Shown in pieces: positions 9,191-22,267 of a stretch of DNA of 64,000 bases (position 1 is the stretch's first letter; the number at the start of each line of letters is the position of its first letter). Origin of the DNA: Cherax quadricarinatus (lineage: Eukaryota; Arthropoda; Malacostraca; Decapoda; Parastacidae); the NCBI RefSeq assembly GCF_038502225.1, contig NC_091341.1, positions 4,994,903 through 5,058,902 on the forward strand. Reading direction: 5' to 3'. The position numbers and the translations under genes were made by a program. The notes beneath the pieces were generated by a model. The model ran no database searches. It was not told where the DNA came from and worked only from the letters and a program-made list of their open reading frames with translations.

Positions 9191-10160
9191 GTTCCTTCCT
9201 TCTAGGGGTTCCTTCCCTTCCCCCCTCTCCCTTTCTCCCTCCCTCTCTCTGTTATCCATTTCCTTCCCTGCTCTTCTCATTTTCCTCCAGTTCCTGTCTG
9301 CCTCCCTCTTCCACTCCTCTACCTCCATCTTCCACTCCCCTACCTCCCTCCCTGCCTCTTCCACTCCTCTCTTCCTGCTGCTCACCCCTTCCCTTACCCC
9401 TGTTTCGCTAACATTTTCCTAATAAGCTAACACATAACGAGTCATTTCATTTCCCCTGCCAACACACCGTCATCTCCCTAGCCTGTGTTGACTACCATCC
9501 GGAGGATAGGGAAGCCCTGCCCATCCTCGCCTCTCTCAACACTTCCAGTGAAGATACGTCTGACCCCCGCCCATTCATCCTCTTTCTCTTCATCAACAGT
9601 ACAGAAAGAAAGATTTTTCTCTTGTTTATCCCTCGGTTTTCTTCTCTTTCTTATAGCCATCACCAACACACCCCTCTCCTTCTCCCTCACTGTCATCACC
9701 AACAGCAATACCCCCTCTCCTTCTCCCTGTCATCACCAACAGCAATACCCTCTCTCCTTCTCCGTCACTGTTATCACAGCAACACCCCCTCTCCATCTCC
9801 CTCACTGTTATCATCAACAACACTCACTCTCCTCCCTCACTGTCATCACCAACAGCAATACCCTATCTCCTTCTCCCTCAAAGTCATCAACAGCAACATC
9901 CATCCTTATCTTTCTCCCTCACAATCATCACCATCTCTCCCTCACCCTCACAGCTGTCATCAACAGAACCCTCCTTCCTTCTCCATCACTGCCATCACCA
10001 TCAACAGTCCTCTTCCTCTCATTTATATCCATCACCATCAAGAGCCTCACTCCATCTCTCTCAACCATCACCACCAACACCTCTCCCTCTACTCTACAAT
10101 CCACACCAACAAAACTTTCCTCTCCCTCCCTCCCTCCCCGTAGCAGCACCAACAACACTC
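9191..10160 (+). repeat. pyrimidine-rich DNA and degenerate ~40-bp repeats
   Basis: 9191-9420 is CT-rich. 9655-10130 carries imperfect repeats of CTCCTTCTCCCTCACTGTCA followed by TCACCAACAGCAATACC. ORFs here (Ser/Pro/His-rich) have no recognisable domain and follow the repeat period. Confidence 0.75.
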
Positions 10161-10977
10161 TTCCTTCCCCTCTTCAAGACAAAAGGAAGACCCTCTTTCC
10201 CCACTACTGGTAACCCACCCTCAGGAGGGGAGCGCCGCCTCCATGCTTGTCTCCCCTTGGGTCTGGCCCGGACAGTCCAGGAAAGGGGAGTCTCCCCGCC
10301 CCTGTGCTACATATGACGTGCGGGGTTATGTAAATAAGAGTAGTGAAGGCTGTGTTTGCTCTGTCTCGATAACGGCCGTGTGCACACATGCTCTCCTAAT
10401 ACCACTTAAATTATAGGAGATAAAACCAAACATACAAGGGCTTTGTGCGCTAAAGGGATCTGATCCCCCTTTTTGGACATATTATAGCGTATTTGTCAAT
10501 GTAAATTGGTTCTAATCCTTCTCAGAGTCGCGATTTGTTATATTTTATCACAAATGTAAGGGGGTTTTAACACTTGCATATAGTACTGAATGGACATAAC
10601 TTTAAACAATCTAATCCTTTAATGACTTCGAACAGATCCCGTAGATTAGAGAACTCTTCCCATTCCAAAATAGCATTTGCAGTTTATCCTTTGCCATAGG
10701 GGATTCAATGCAATCAGATTCCCTGTAATAACAGTGTTTAGGAATTTATTGTTAAAGTTCCCCTGTGTAGTGCTGGAATTTCTTGGTTATGTATGAAGGA
10801 TGATAAGATCATATATATTACTAACCTGCATATATTTAATGCCTGACTTTGCAAATGTAGCCAAAATTATTACCTTAATATCAATGAATTGCTTGTTAAA
10901 TCTGTTTAAAGAATGCCATTGAATGTCTTAGTTTATGTTAGTGTAAACAAAAGCTTATGGCTGAGTGCATCTTAGAC
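10161..10977. other. no recognised feature
   Basis: Single-copy-looking DNA. I see no gene, tRNA or known repeat. Confidence 0.5.
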
Positions 10978-10984
10978 ACAGACA

Positions 10985-11055
<71 letters not shown>
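10978..11055. repeat. (CA)n microsatellite
   Basis: About 36 CA units, leading directly into the next motif. Confidence 0.97.
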
Positions 11056-11058
<3 letters not shown>

Positions 11059-11093
11059 ACACGAACCTACAAAGAGACCAAATAGAAATGAAT

Positions 11094-11134
11094 TCTGTAT
11101 ATTTCGACCTCATGTTGAGGCCCTCTTCAGCAAA
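11094..11134 (-). ncRNA. hammerhead-like motif, AUAU family
   Basis: Minus strand: CTGAAGA core (11130-11124), one extra G, stem II GGCCTC/GAGGTC with loop AACAT (six pairs, one G-U), GAAA (11105-11102), self-complementary AUAU (11102-11099), A11098 as the base before cleavage (AUA). Stem I CAGA pairs with TTTG just upstream of the core (one G-U). The core departs from CUGAUGA only at position 7, which tolerates variation. Confidence 0.55.
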
Positions 11135-12130
11135 CCATATAAAATGTTTAGCTCTTCCCAGCCTATTCGTCAGGGAAAAAGCTAGTATTCTGGAGAGACT
11201 GGCTCCAAATCTCCCTATAATAACAAGAGACTCGGCAGACAGTGCAAAATACCCATAATATACAGCGTTGGTGGAATAATAAAATAATATTTGTACAAGA
11301 CCAAAACTTTTCAACAATTTCCCTTTATATATAAAAGCAATTACCAACAAGCCTTTAACTGTGTTTACAAGAGAACCTGACAGCAGCCACAAACCCTGTC
11401 CACGAGGCCTGGTGTGGGACCGGGCAGTAGGGGCGATGATACATGGGATCAACTGTAGGCACGAAGCACAGAACTGGCATATGATGACACGGTCTGTGGT
11501 ATCCATGGTTGGGAAACTGTGAGATGGTGTCTCAGGTCACTATGGTGGACCAAGGTAGCAGTGACCACTGGCTTATGATTGGCCACGACATCAGTGATCA
11601 TTATTTCATCTATTTCTGTGCTTAGTGGTGTGTCACTATGGTTGGCCACAGCAGACAAACATCCACTGACAACTGTACTGGACTCAGTGGTCTGAGCCTA
11701 ACACAGTTATATGCAACAATCGTCATGCCTGTATCAGTTACACTGTTCTTGCGAGATATTGATACATGAAATCATAGGAAATTTTTAACATATTTAACAA
11801 AACCAGCATCCTAGTTAATATGATCAAGAATTTTAATATGCTGGAAAACAGGTGAACTGTTTATCTCACAGATCTCTTATGTTCATTTTGTCTAATTTAG
11901 TATTTGTCCAATGAATGTTTAGTTACAGTCAACACTGGGCACAGATAGCTGATTTTAATCGCTGAATTCAAAATTTTGTATTTTGTTAGTGGTAAAGGGG
12001 AACAACTGTGTTGAAAGTAGGGATTAAATCCTTCGTTTTTGCAGATGTTTTTGTGGTAAGGGATTAACAACTTAATATCAGTTTTCGTTTGCAATAATTT
12101 TCCTTACTGAATAATGATAATTATGTTGAA
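11135..12130. other. no recognised feature
   Basis: 11460-11690 is rich in GGTGGTCAC/CACTATGG-like words, but no clear repeat or gene. The remainder is AT-rich. Confidence 0.45.
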
Positions 12131-12663
12131 AATGATAAATAATGTCGACAAGTTGATGAGTAAAACTTGCAACATTTGGGGATCTTTACTGTTGAAACGT
12201 TTCGCCCACATAGAAGGCTTCCTCAGTCAAATACATATTCAGCAGGTGTAGTCCATCGACCTTAGAGAATTAGTATTTGAGGTGGTCAGTTCCTCAGCCT
12301 GGAGAAGAGTTCAGCTTCACGGTCGGGAACGATATGAAGCTGAAGTCTGATAACGGAATTCTTGAAGACGTTGCAGGGGACGGGATTCCAGAGGGACTCT
12401 GTGTGAAGAGCACCATAGTCGTGAAGATTGTGGAGCACAGGCAAGAAGGCTGGCTCTTATGTACTGGCTACAGGTGGAAAGGGGACGGGTAGCAGACGAG
12501 GGCATAGTCAAAGTAGGTCATACCCGGGGCACGGGTTACTTCCACTGGGGAATCCCGCCTACTAATGACTATGCCCTCGTCTGCTACCCGTTCGCTTTCC
12601 ACCTGTCGCCAGTATATAAGCTCCAGCCTTCTTGCCTGTGCTCCAGAATCTTCACGACTACGG
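12131..12663. mobile_element. retrozyme-like element, partly inverted; host of the 25-bp array
   Basis: Minus-oriented ribozyme motif at about 12185-12232 (CTGAGGA 12226-12220, GAAAC 12205-12201). A hairpin with arms GGTAGCAGACGAGGGCATAG (12489-12508) and its complement (about 12568-12589) follows. From 12590 the + strand body TATATAAGCTCCAGCC ... ATCTTCACGACTACGGTG matches the element at 32600-32890 and then stops exactly where the tandem array begins at 12664. Confidence 0.6.
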
Positions 12664-15600
12664 TGCCCCACACAGTATGGACGAGTGCTGCCCCACACAG
12701 TATGGACGAGTGCTGCCCCACACAGTATGGACGAGTGCTGCCCCACACAGTATGGACGAGTGCTGCCCCACACAGTATGGACGAGTGCTGCCCCACACAG
12801 TATGGACGAGTGCTGCCCCACACAGTATGAACGAGTGCTGCCCCACACAGGATGAACGAGTGCTGCCCCACACAGGATGAACGAGTGCTGCCCCACACAG
12901 GATGAACGAGTGCTGCCCCACACAGGATGAACGAGTGCTGCCTCACACAGTATGAACGAGTGCTGCCCCACACAGTATGAACGAGTGCTGCCCCCACACA
13001 GTATGAACGAGTGCTGCCCCCACACAGTATGAACGAGTGCTGCCCCACACAGTATGAACGAGTGCTGCCCCCACACAGTATGAACGAGTGCTGCCCCCAC
13101 ACAGTATGAACGAGTGCTGCCCCCACACAGTATGAACGAGTGCTGCCCCCACACAGTATGGACGAGTGCTGCCCCACACAGTATGAACGAGTGCTGCCCC
13201 CACACAGTATGAACGAGTGCTGCCCCCACACAGTATGAACGAGTGCTGCCCCACACAGTATGAACGAGTGCTGCCCCCACACAGTATGAACGAGTGCTGC
13301 CCCCACACAGTATGAACGAGTGCTGCCCCCACACAGTATGAACGAGTGCTGCCCCACACAGTATGAACGAGTGCTGCCCCACACAGTATGAACGAGTGCT
13401 GCCCCCACACAGTATGAACGAGTGCTGCCCCACACAGTATGAACGAGTGCTGCCCCACACAGTATGAACGAGTGCTGCCCCACACACAGTATGAACGAGT
13501 GCTGCCCCACACACAGTATGAACGAGTGCTGCCCCACACAGTATGAACGAGTGCTGCCCCCACACAGTATGAACGAGTGCTGCCCCCACACAGTATGAAC
13601 GAGTGCTGCCCCCACACAGTATGAACGAGTGCTGCCCCCACACAGTATGAACGAGTGCTGCCCCCACACAGTATGAACGAGTGCTGCCCCCACACAGTAT
13701 GAACGAGTGCTGCCCCACACAGTATGAACGAGTGCTGCCCCCACACAGTATGAACGAGTGCTGCCCCCACACAGTATGAACGAGTGCTGCCCCCACACAG
13801 TATGAACGAGTGCTGCCCCACACAGTATGAACGAGTGCTGCCCCCACACAGTATGAACGAGTGCTGCCCCCACACAGTATGAACGAGTGCTGCCCCCACA
13901 CAGTATGAACGAGTGCTGCCCCCACACAGTATGAACGAGTGCTGCCCCACACAGTATGAACGACTGCTGCCCCACACAGTATGAACGAGTGCTGCCCCCA
14001 CACAGTATGAACGAGTGCTGCCCCACACAGTATGAACGAGTGCTGCCCCACACAGTATGAACGAGTGCTGCCCCACACACAGTATGAACGAGTGCTGCCC
14101 CACACACAGTATGAACGAGTGCTGCCCCACACAGTATGAACGAGTGCTGCCCCCACACAGTATGAACGAGTGCTGCCCCCACACAGTATGAACGAGTGCT
14201 GCCCCACACATTATGAACGAGTACTCCCCCACACAGTATGAACGAGTGCTGCCCCACACAGTATGAACGAGTGCTGCCCCACACAGTATGAACGAGTGCT
14301 GCCCCACACAGTATGAACGAGTGCTGCCCCACACAGTATGAACGAGTGCTGCCCCCACACAGGATGAACGAGTGCTGCCCCACACAGGATGAACGAGTGC
14401 TGCCCCACACAGTATGAACGAGTGCTGCCTCACACAGTATGAACGAGTGCTGCCCCACACAGTATGAACGAGTGCTGCCCCCACACAGTATGAACGAGTG
14501 CTGCCCCCACACAGTATGAACGAGTGCTGCCCCCAGACAGTATGAACGAGTGCTGCCCCCACACAGTATGAACGAGTGCTGCCCCCACACAGTATGAACG
14601 AGTGCTGCCCCACACAGTATGAACGAGTGCTGCCCCCACACAGTATGAACGAGTGCTGCCCCCACACAGTGTGAACGGGTGCTGCCCCACACAGTATGAA
14701 CGAGTGCTGCCCACACACAGTATGAATGAGTGCTGCCCCACACAGTATGAACGAGTGCTGCCCCCACACAGTATGAACGAGTGCTGCCATCACACAGTAT
14801 GAACGAGTGCTGCCCCACACATTATGAACGAGTACTCCCCCACACAGTATGAACGAGTGCTGCCCCACACAGTATGAACGAGTGCTGCCCCACACAGTAT
14901 GAAAGAGTGCTGCCCCACACAGTATGAACGAGTGCTGCCCCACACAGTATGAACGAGTGCTGCCCCCACACAGTATGAACGAGTGCTGCCCCCACACAGT
15001 ATGAACGAGTGCTGCCCCCACACAGTATGAACGAGTGCTGCCCCACACAGTATGAACGAGAGCTGCCCCCACACAGTATGAACGAGTGCTGCCCCCACAC
15101 AGTATGAACGAGTGCTGCCCCCACACAGTATGAACGAGTGCTGCCCCACACAGTATGAACGAGTGCTGCCCCACACAGTATGAACGAGTGCTGCCCCACA
15201 CAGTATGAACGAGTGCTGCCCCACACAGTATGAACGAGTGCTGCCCCACACAGTATGAACGAGTGCTGCCCCCACACAGTATGAACGAGTGCTGCCCCCA
15301 CACAGTATGAACGAGTGCTGCCCCCACACAGTATGAACGAGTGCTGCCCCCACACAGTATGAACGAGTGCTGCCCCCACACAGTATGAATGAGTGCTGCC
15401 CCACACAGTATGAACGAGTGCTGCCCCACACAGTATGAACGAGTGCTGCCCCCACACAGTATGAACGAGTGCTGCCCCACACAGTATGAACGAGTGCTGC
15501 CCCACACAGTATGAACGAGTGCTGCCCCCACACAGTATGAACGAGTGCTGCCCCCACACAGTATGAACGAGTGCTGCCCCACACAGTATGAACGAGTGCT

Positions 15601-17413
15601 GCCCCACACAGTATGAACGAGTGCTGCCCCCACACAGTATGAACGAGTGCTGCCCCCACACAGTATGATCGAGTGCTGCCCCACACAGTATGAACGAGTG
15701 CTGCCCCCACACAGTATGAACGAGTGCTGCCCCCACACAGTATGAACGAGTGCTGCCCAACACAGTATGAACGAGTGCTGCCCCACACAGTATGAACGAG
15801 TGCTGCCCCCACACAGTATGAACGAGTGCTGCCCCACACAGTATGAACGAGTGCTGCCCCACACAGTATGAACGAGTGCTGCCCCCACACAGTATGAACG
15901 AGTGCTGCCCCACACAGTATGAACGAGTGCTGCCCCAACACAGTATGAACGAGTGCTGCCCCACACAGTATGAACGAGTACTGCCCCACACAGTATGAAC
16001 GAGTGCTGCCCCACACAGTATGAACGAGTGCTGCCCCACACAGTATGAACGAGTGCTGCCCCACACAGTATGAACGAGTGCTGCCCCACACAGTATGAAC
16101 GAGTGCTGCCCCAACACAGTATGAACGAGTGCTGCCCCACACAGTATGAACGAGTGCTGCCCCCACACAGTATGAACGAGTGCTGCCCCCACACAGTATG
16201 AACGAGTGCTGCCCCACACAGTATGAACGAGTGCTGCCCCACACAGTATGAACGAGTGCTGCCCCACACAGTATGAACGAGTGCTGCCCCCACACAGTAT
16301 GAACGAGTGCTGCCCCCACACAGTATGAACGAGTGCTGCCCAACACAGTATGAACGAGTGCTGCCCCACACAGTATGAACGAGTGCTGCCCCAACACAGT
16401 ATGAACGAGTGCTGCCCCACACAGTATGAACGAGTACTGCCCCACACAGTATGAACGAGTGCTGCCCCACACAGTATGAACGAGTGCTGCCCCACACAGT
16501 ATGAACGAGTGCTGCCCCACACAGTATGAACGAGTGCTGCCCCCACACAGTATGAACGAGTGCTGCCCCCACACAGTATGAACGAGTGCTGCCCAACACA
16601 GTATGAACGAGTGCTGCCCCACACAGTATGAACGAGTGCTGCCCCAACACAGTATGAACGAGTGCTGCCCCACACAGTATGAACGAGTACTGCCCCAAAC
16701 AGTATGAACGAGTGCTGCCCCAACACAGTATGAACGAGTGCTGCCCCACACAGTATGAACGAGTGCTGCCCCACACAGTATGAACGAGTGCTGCCCCAAC
16801 ACAGTATGAACGAGTGCTGCCCCACACAGTATGAACGAGTACTGCCCCACACAGTATGAACGAGTGCTGCCCCACACAGTATGAACGAGTACTGCCCCAC
16901 ACAGTATGAACGAGTGCTGCCCCACACAGTATGAACGAGTGCTGCCCCACACAGTATGAACGAGTGCTGCCCCCACACAGTATGAACGAGTGCTGCCCCC
17001 ACACAGTATGAACGAGTGCTGCCCAACACAGTATGAACGAGTGCTGCCCCACACAGTATGAACGAGTGCTGCCCCAACACAGTATGAACGAGTGCTGCCC
17101 CACACAGTATGAACGAGTACTGCCCCCACACAGTATGAACGAGTGCTGCCCCACACAGTATGAACGAGTGCTGCCCCACACAGTATGAACGAGTGCTGCC
17201 CCCACACAGTATGAACGAGTACTCCCCCACACAGTATGAACGAGTGCTGCCCCACACAGTATGAACGAGTGCTGCCCCAACACAGTATGAACGAGTGCTG
17301 CCCCACACAGTATGAACGAGTGCTGCCCCACACAGTATGAACGAGTGCTGCCCCACACAGTATGAACGAGTGCTGCCCCACACAGTATGAACGAGTGCTG
17401 CCCCAACACAGTA
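12664..17413. repeat. 25/26-bp minisatellite array, ~187 units, 4.75 kb
   Basis: Unit contains ACGAGTGCTGCCCC then ACACAGTATGA; 25-bp units have four Cs and 26-bp units five. The first seven units read GTATGGACG and later ones GTATGAACG. Minor variants (CACAGGATG, CCCAACACAG, GTACTGCC, CACACACAG, CACATTATG) recur in the same order, showing segmental duplication within the array. The unit has no stop on the minus strand in any frame, so ORFs of 579-1488 aa (repeating GQHSFILCG, AALVHTVWG, STRSYCVG) are consequences of the repeat, not evidence of protein. Confidence 0.97.
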
Positions 17414-17889
17414 GTTATATGAAGATAAGCCTAAGTCTTTCCTTCGTAAAACATTTCTTCGCCACATCAAAAGTCCGCCGAGTTTCACATAGACAATCAC
17501 ATACTAATTTATTTTCACATAAGAACCAAAGAATATCGTTCGCTTTATCTATTCTTTTACGAGCTGATTAGCAGTAATAATTGAATCAACGTTTATATAA
17601 AAATTTAATTAATCTTATTCGCTGTAATGGAACAGACTGGTGAATTATTTCCCCAGATTAGGTTTCTCCTCGAAGTTTTAATCATTAATAAATCATAGCA
17701 AATGATAACTAAGAGAACCTGTGTGTGGTCATGATGACTCGACGCTCAGATTTAACATTGACGAACTTTTTTTGACATGCTGTGCTATAGATTTTTTTTT
17801 TTACCTCACTGAAAATCTCCCACCTAGGTAAGGTGATCAGAAAAGGAGGAAACACTTCCACCATCACTCATTCTGCCACTTTATTATCA
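17414..17889. other. no recognised feature
   Basis: AT-rich, unique-looking DNA after the array. The left-hand retrozyme body does not resume here. Confidence 0.5.
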
Positions 17890-18830
17890 GAAGTGTACTA
17901 ATATCACAGTTCAAATGGTCCTCCGAACTGCAACATCCGCCCTCCTCTGAGTGCACTAAACTTTCTACCTCCTAGACTCAAAGTCCTGATAACTAGTTTC
18001 TCTGAACCACTTCCTAAACGCTGCCTTACTCTTATTCTTACAGCAAGTCATAAAAACACTTGCTTCCACTTACTCTTATCTATGGCGCTCATACAAGCCT
18101 AGCACTCAAAACCTTCTTTACCTCTTCCTCCAACCTTTCCTGTCCCTCCTCTCCAATACAGATTTATACGCTTTGTCATTCTATTTTGCTCAACCCTCTC
18201 TAAATATCCTAAATCATTTCAACAAGCCTTCCTCAGCCCTCTGAATATTAACCCCCACCTCCTACTCCAAGCTTCGAATTCTCTGCATAATGTTCACACC
18301 ACATATTACCTTCAAGAATATCATCTCTGCCTCCAGCCTGATCCTCTCTGCAACGTTTAAAACCCATCATTTACACGCATGCAACAGTGTTGGTATTACT
18401 ATCCACATTTTGTTTCCACAGTGCCTCAATGCACTATCCATCCTTTGTCTTCCTGGTTATTTCTTCTTTCATAGACTCATCCACTGATAAGTTCACTCCA
18501 AAATATCTGAACACATTTTATTGATATTCCCTCCAGTCTAATGTCCAGTCTAGATTTTTTTATATTTGTTACTCCCATCACTCTGCTCCTTCATATGTTG
18601 ACTTTTAATTTCATTTTATGTACTCTACCAAATTCTCTTACCAACCTTCAATATCTCCGAAAATCATGTCATCGGCAAAGAGCAACTTTAACTCCCACTT
18701 TGTATTAGGTTCGTGATCTTTCATTCCTAAACATTGCCCCAACACCCTACCATTAACTTCTTTTACAACCTCATCTATTAATATGTTAAGCAACTGTGTT
18801 GACATCACACATTCCTAAGATCTAGGATTA
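17890..18830 (-). pseudogene. old relic of the APE-type LINE family
   Basis: On the minus strand it matches the RT and C-terminal part of the LINE at 45659-49038: the segment for LLFADD (TCATCGGCAAAGAGCAA at about 18669), the YLGVD-like segment (about 18500) and the C-terminal CLRAMCGVN-like segment (about 18280). There are stops and indels throughout. It is the most diverged copy in the window. Confidence 0.75.
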
Positions 18831-19111
18831 TTGGAAAATAGTAATCCCCCCTCCGTCCCCTCCCTAACATAAACGTATAAACGTAAGCAAGCAAAAACTA
18901 TCTTCAGCAACTTGAAAAAACCTCGTTATTTACAAATATTTGATCCTGATAACATCAATGCCCTGATGATGACAATGCATTCCTAGTGTCACTAAACGTA
19001 AGCCAGAGTTACTATATATAAAGCCAGATATAGACAAACTTGGATACACAATCATACCTACAGCAACTCCAGACCTGATCAAAAGGGAGGCGGATCTGCA
19101 ATATACTACAT

Positions 19112-20008
19112 CAGTGGTTCTTAACCTTGTTGGAGGTACTGAACCCCGCGAGTTTCATCCGTTCATTCACCGAACCCTTGGTAACTGGAAAAATAAAATA
19201 TGATTTCTTCAAAATATAATTTCAGTGAAAACTGCTAATCAAATGTGCGTCTTCACCTTGGCAAGTGTCATCCTCATATCATTTTCGCAACAAAGTCCGT
19301 TCCTTTTCTTCGTTTTGATGTCTACCATCCTCGAGAAGGATTGCTCGCAAAGGTAAGTTGTAACAAATGGCGTGAGATCTCAAGGACTTTCTTAGCAATG
19401 AGGCTACGCTACGACTTGGTGACACCAAAACGTCGAGAGCGTTTTTATTCTGGGAGTTGCTGTTGAACCTGGCTCTGCTGAAGTTCAATGATTTCGTCGG
19501 GGTATTCATCATTGACATCTGCTGTCGCAACACTGAGCGTGAACGGCTGTCTCACCAATGCTGGATATGACTCTGGTGGGGAAGTGTCCGTCTAGAGACC
19601 TTGCGAGCTCATCTAAGTCCATGGCAATTACTTGCTTCAGTTCCCCGCTTACAGAAATGTCTCCGATTCCAGACACGTCTTTGATCTTACTTACACAGTC
19701 GTCGAGCAGGGGAAAGTTTGCGAAGTTATCATTCTCTGTTAGTTGCTTCCATAACAGTAGCTTTTCTTGAAAAGCCTTCAGGTTTTCTTCCGTATCGATG
19801 ATGACTTCACTGCCCTGCATCTGTCGACTGACATGATTGAGAGCATCGAAGATATCGGCCATGTACGCCAAAATGAGAAGGAACTCAGAATTTTCGAAGC
19901 AATCTGTTGGTGTTCTCGCAAAAAAAGGGCTAATACCACAACGTGTGTTGCGTGTGTGACCTCCCTCGAACCCCTGGGGTTTGATCGAACCCAGATTAAG
20001 AACTACTG
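19112..20008 (-). mobile_element. hAT-type DNA transposon relic (897 bp)
   Basis: Termini CAGTGGTTCTTAACC (from 19112) and, inverted, CAGTAGTTCTTAATC (20008 back) are typical hAT-like inverted repeats. The candidate 8-bp target duplication (19104-19111 versus 20009-20016) matches only in part, so the copy is old. It contains a transposase remnant. Confidence 0.75.
19509..19950 (-). pseudogene. hAT transposase fragment (ZBED/FAM200-like)
   Basis: Reads LAYMADIFDALNHVSRQMQG, then NLKAFQEKLLLWKQL, then DNFANFPLL. This is the pattern of hAT-derived proteins of the ZBED5/SCAND3/FAM200 type (LAYLADIF..LN..LQG..DK..AF..KL.LW...F..FPLL), from the RNase H-like/insertion region. About 140 residues survive of a family usually over 500; the N-terminal BED finger and C-terminal dimerisation domain are not recognisable. 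The open frame extends upstream through the inverted repeat by chance. Confidence 0.7.
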
Positions 20009-22267
20009 TAGTAACTACAACAGTGAGTTGAAATGTACCCACTCAACATGCACTGGAAACGAACTTTGAGAGCACACTTGCACGGTTTACAAGCAAAAAC
20101 TTAATGATGCCTATTACCCCGTACCAGCAAAGCCAACTTTGGTGATAATTTAAAATATCTAAACTTCAGCAAAATACTATATAAACATTATTAATAATTG
20201 CTGGAAACTTATCATCCACATTCAACCAGAAAACCAGCAAGTAGCTTTTTTTCATAAACGATATGTATAATTGCTTACTAATAACATCATTAACCAAACC
20301 TACGAAAATTACCAAGACAAGAAAATTTCATTATCATTTCCGAACAAATTTAGGCTACCTGATCATTACCTCACCTACCTAGTCACTAACAAAAAAAATC
20401 CAGTTGAAACTATTACATCATGTAGGCTCACTGAAGAGACACTGGTGAATAATTTCACAATAACAGTAATTAACATTCACTATCAGAGATAATTTAACAA
20501 TGATCTAGATATTAATTCGACATTTTCCTCCAAAAAATTCAAAGCCTCTTAAGAAACGCTGAAATTTTAAACTCAAATAAGTCACTACAAAGAGGCTACG
20601 TATCCCATGGCTAACCAACAGTATCCTCAGAACCAATGAAAAATAGAACGAATGTGAATGTGAAAAAAAAATAAAAATAGAATGAATGTGAATGTGAAAA
20701 AAAAATAAAAATAGAATGAATGTGAATGTGAAAAATAGTGTACATATTTTTAATGAAGATTTTCATCCCAGACAGACAGCTGAATTAGAAGATTTTCAAA
20801 TAGTCAGACAGGAAATAGTTTTTAGATGCTGATGTGATAAAAAACTAATAAAGAAAACCAAAATACATAGCGCTAATAGGATTAATGAAAGAAAGACAAA
20901 ATGTAGTTAAGGCCAGAAAAACACTGGCCCATGACCGGGCTCCCAGAGAAGTGAAACTCTTGGTACGCGCTCCAGCTGGAAGGTTTACATGGACCTTGCT
21001 CTTACACAACACTCTCTGCACAGTTTCTGTAAATCAGTAAGGTACTCGTTTACATTGCCCCTTCATACGTATTTGCTACCTCTTACCATCACTAAAAACT
21101 ACAGTCAAACATTCCATTGTCATTTAAAGGACATCGGCTGTGATGAAACTATCATAGTGTTTATGATTTATTTTATTATTTAATATTGATAAGCAAATTA
21201 CGTATATTAATACTGTTACAGAGTTTATTTAAAATATAAGCCATGTAATGTGAACCACTTACGACGCTGTAAATTTTTTAACAAGATCAAGATCGTCGAA
21301 CATACGGCCAAAACTACGAAAATTTAACCCCACAAATTTCATGTAAATGAAATTGAAACGGATTATAAATTTAAGGTAAACAATTCTCTGAAAGTGAGTG
21401 ACATTCTCGAACAATCATGACTGAGGACTAAGGATGAAGGTGTCATTTGAATAGTTCACTGTACAAGGAAGGTTCACCTTTGCGAGTTATATTCTCACGT
21501 ACGGACAGAACTATTTACTGCCGAAACTGGTGTGAAATTGAAACACAGAATATCTTGTACTAAAATGGACCAGTCAAAAGTGTGGCATACGCTGAGGAAA
21601 CGACTCCCGGACATTTCACTGACGGCCATTTCACCGAATGGACTTATGGCCAAACTGGCATTTATCACCTATCATAACCTAATTATCCGTTCGGTCAATT
21701 GTCCTTGGGTCAAATGTCCGTCAGGTAACTGTGAATAGGTCATCTGTCCGGCCATGGAGAAAACATATCAATTTTACGTTAAAGCAACGCAAACCACACT
21801 TATTTAGGCCACCAGCTGCATCTGCAAAGCTCCTCTGACAGACGATGAACCTCCCAAGAAGTTTATATAATGCTATATGCGAGTGACAAGAGAGGTACAA
21901 TCCTCTTAGCAACTGGCCTCCATGCTCACAGCTATAATAACCCACCAACCCTTCAGCCGAGCTTTCGCGAAGCATAAACAAGCCTCTGTATAAGCCACTT
22001 ACTCAGAGAAAACTGAAAGACTTGCAACAAAAATTGCTTAAACAGACGGATGTATTTATTTAACGTTTACCCGACTAAAATTGAATTCGTAATGCAAGAG
22101 AAGAAAATAATATGCAAGCATATCCAGGCTGCCCCTGTGTTAAATGTTAATATATTTAATGTAACGTTTTCTAGTGAATTTAGCCACTTTCTCCGATGAT
22201 CATTCTGGTCAAGAATGAGTCATTCTTTTTGCGGCCTCTTTGAAGAACATCATACCACAGTAGATAT
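20009..22267. other. mostly unique DNA, one small tandem repeat
   Basis: 20641-20738 holds three copies of a 33-bp unit with GAATGTGAATGTG followed by an A-run. 21590-21760 repeats GGCCATTTCACCG/GGTCA..TGTCCG words on both strands. No gene recognised. Confidence 0.5.

Noticed and set aside
12468..17500. Very long minus-strand ORFs (up to 1488 aa) repeating GQHSFILCG/AALVHTVWG/STRSYCVG
   Set aside because: The 25-bp unit has no stop in the three minus frames, so open reading is automatic; no initiation context, domain or codon bias supports a protein.
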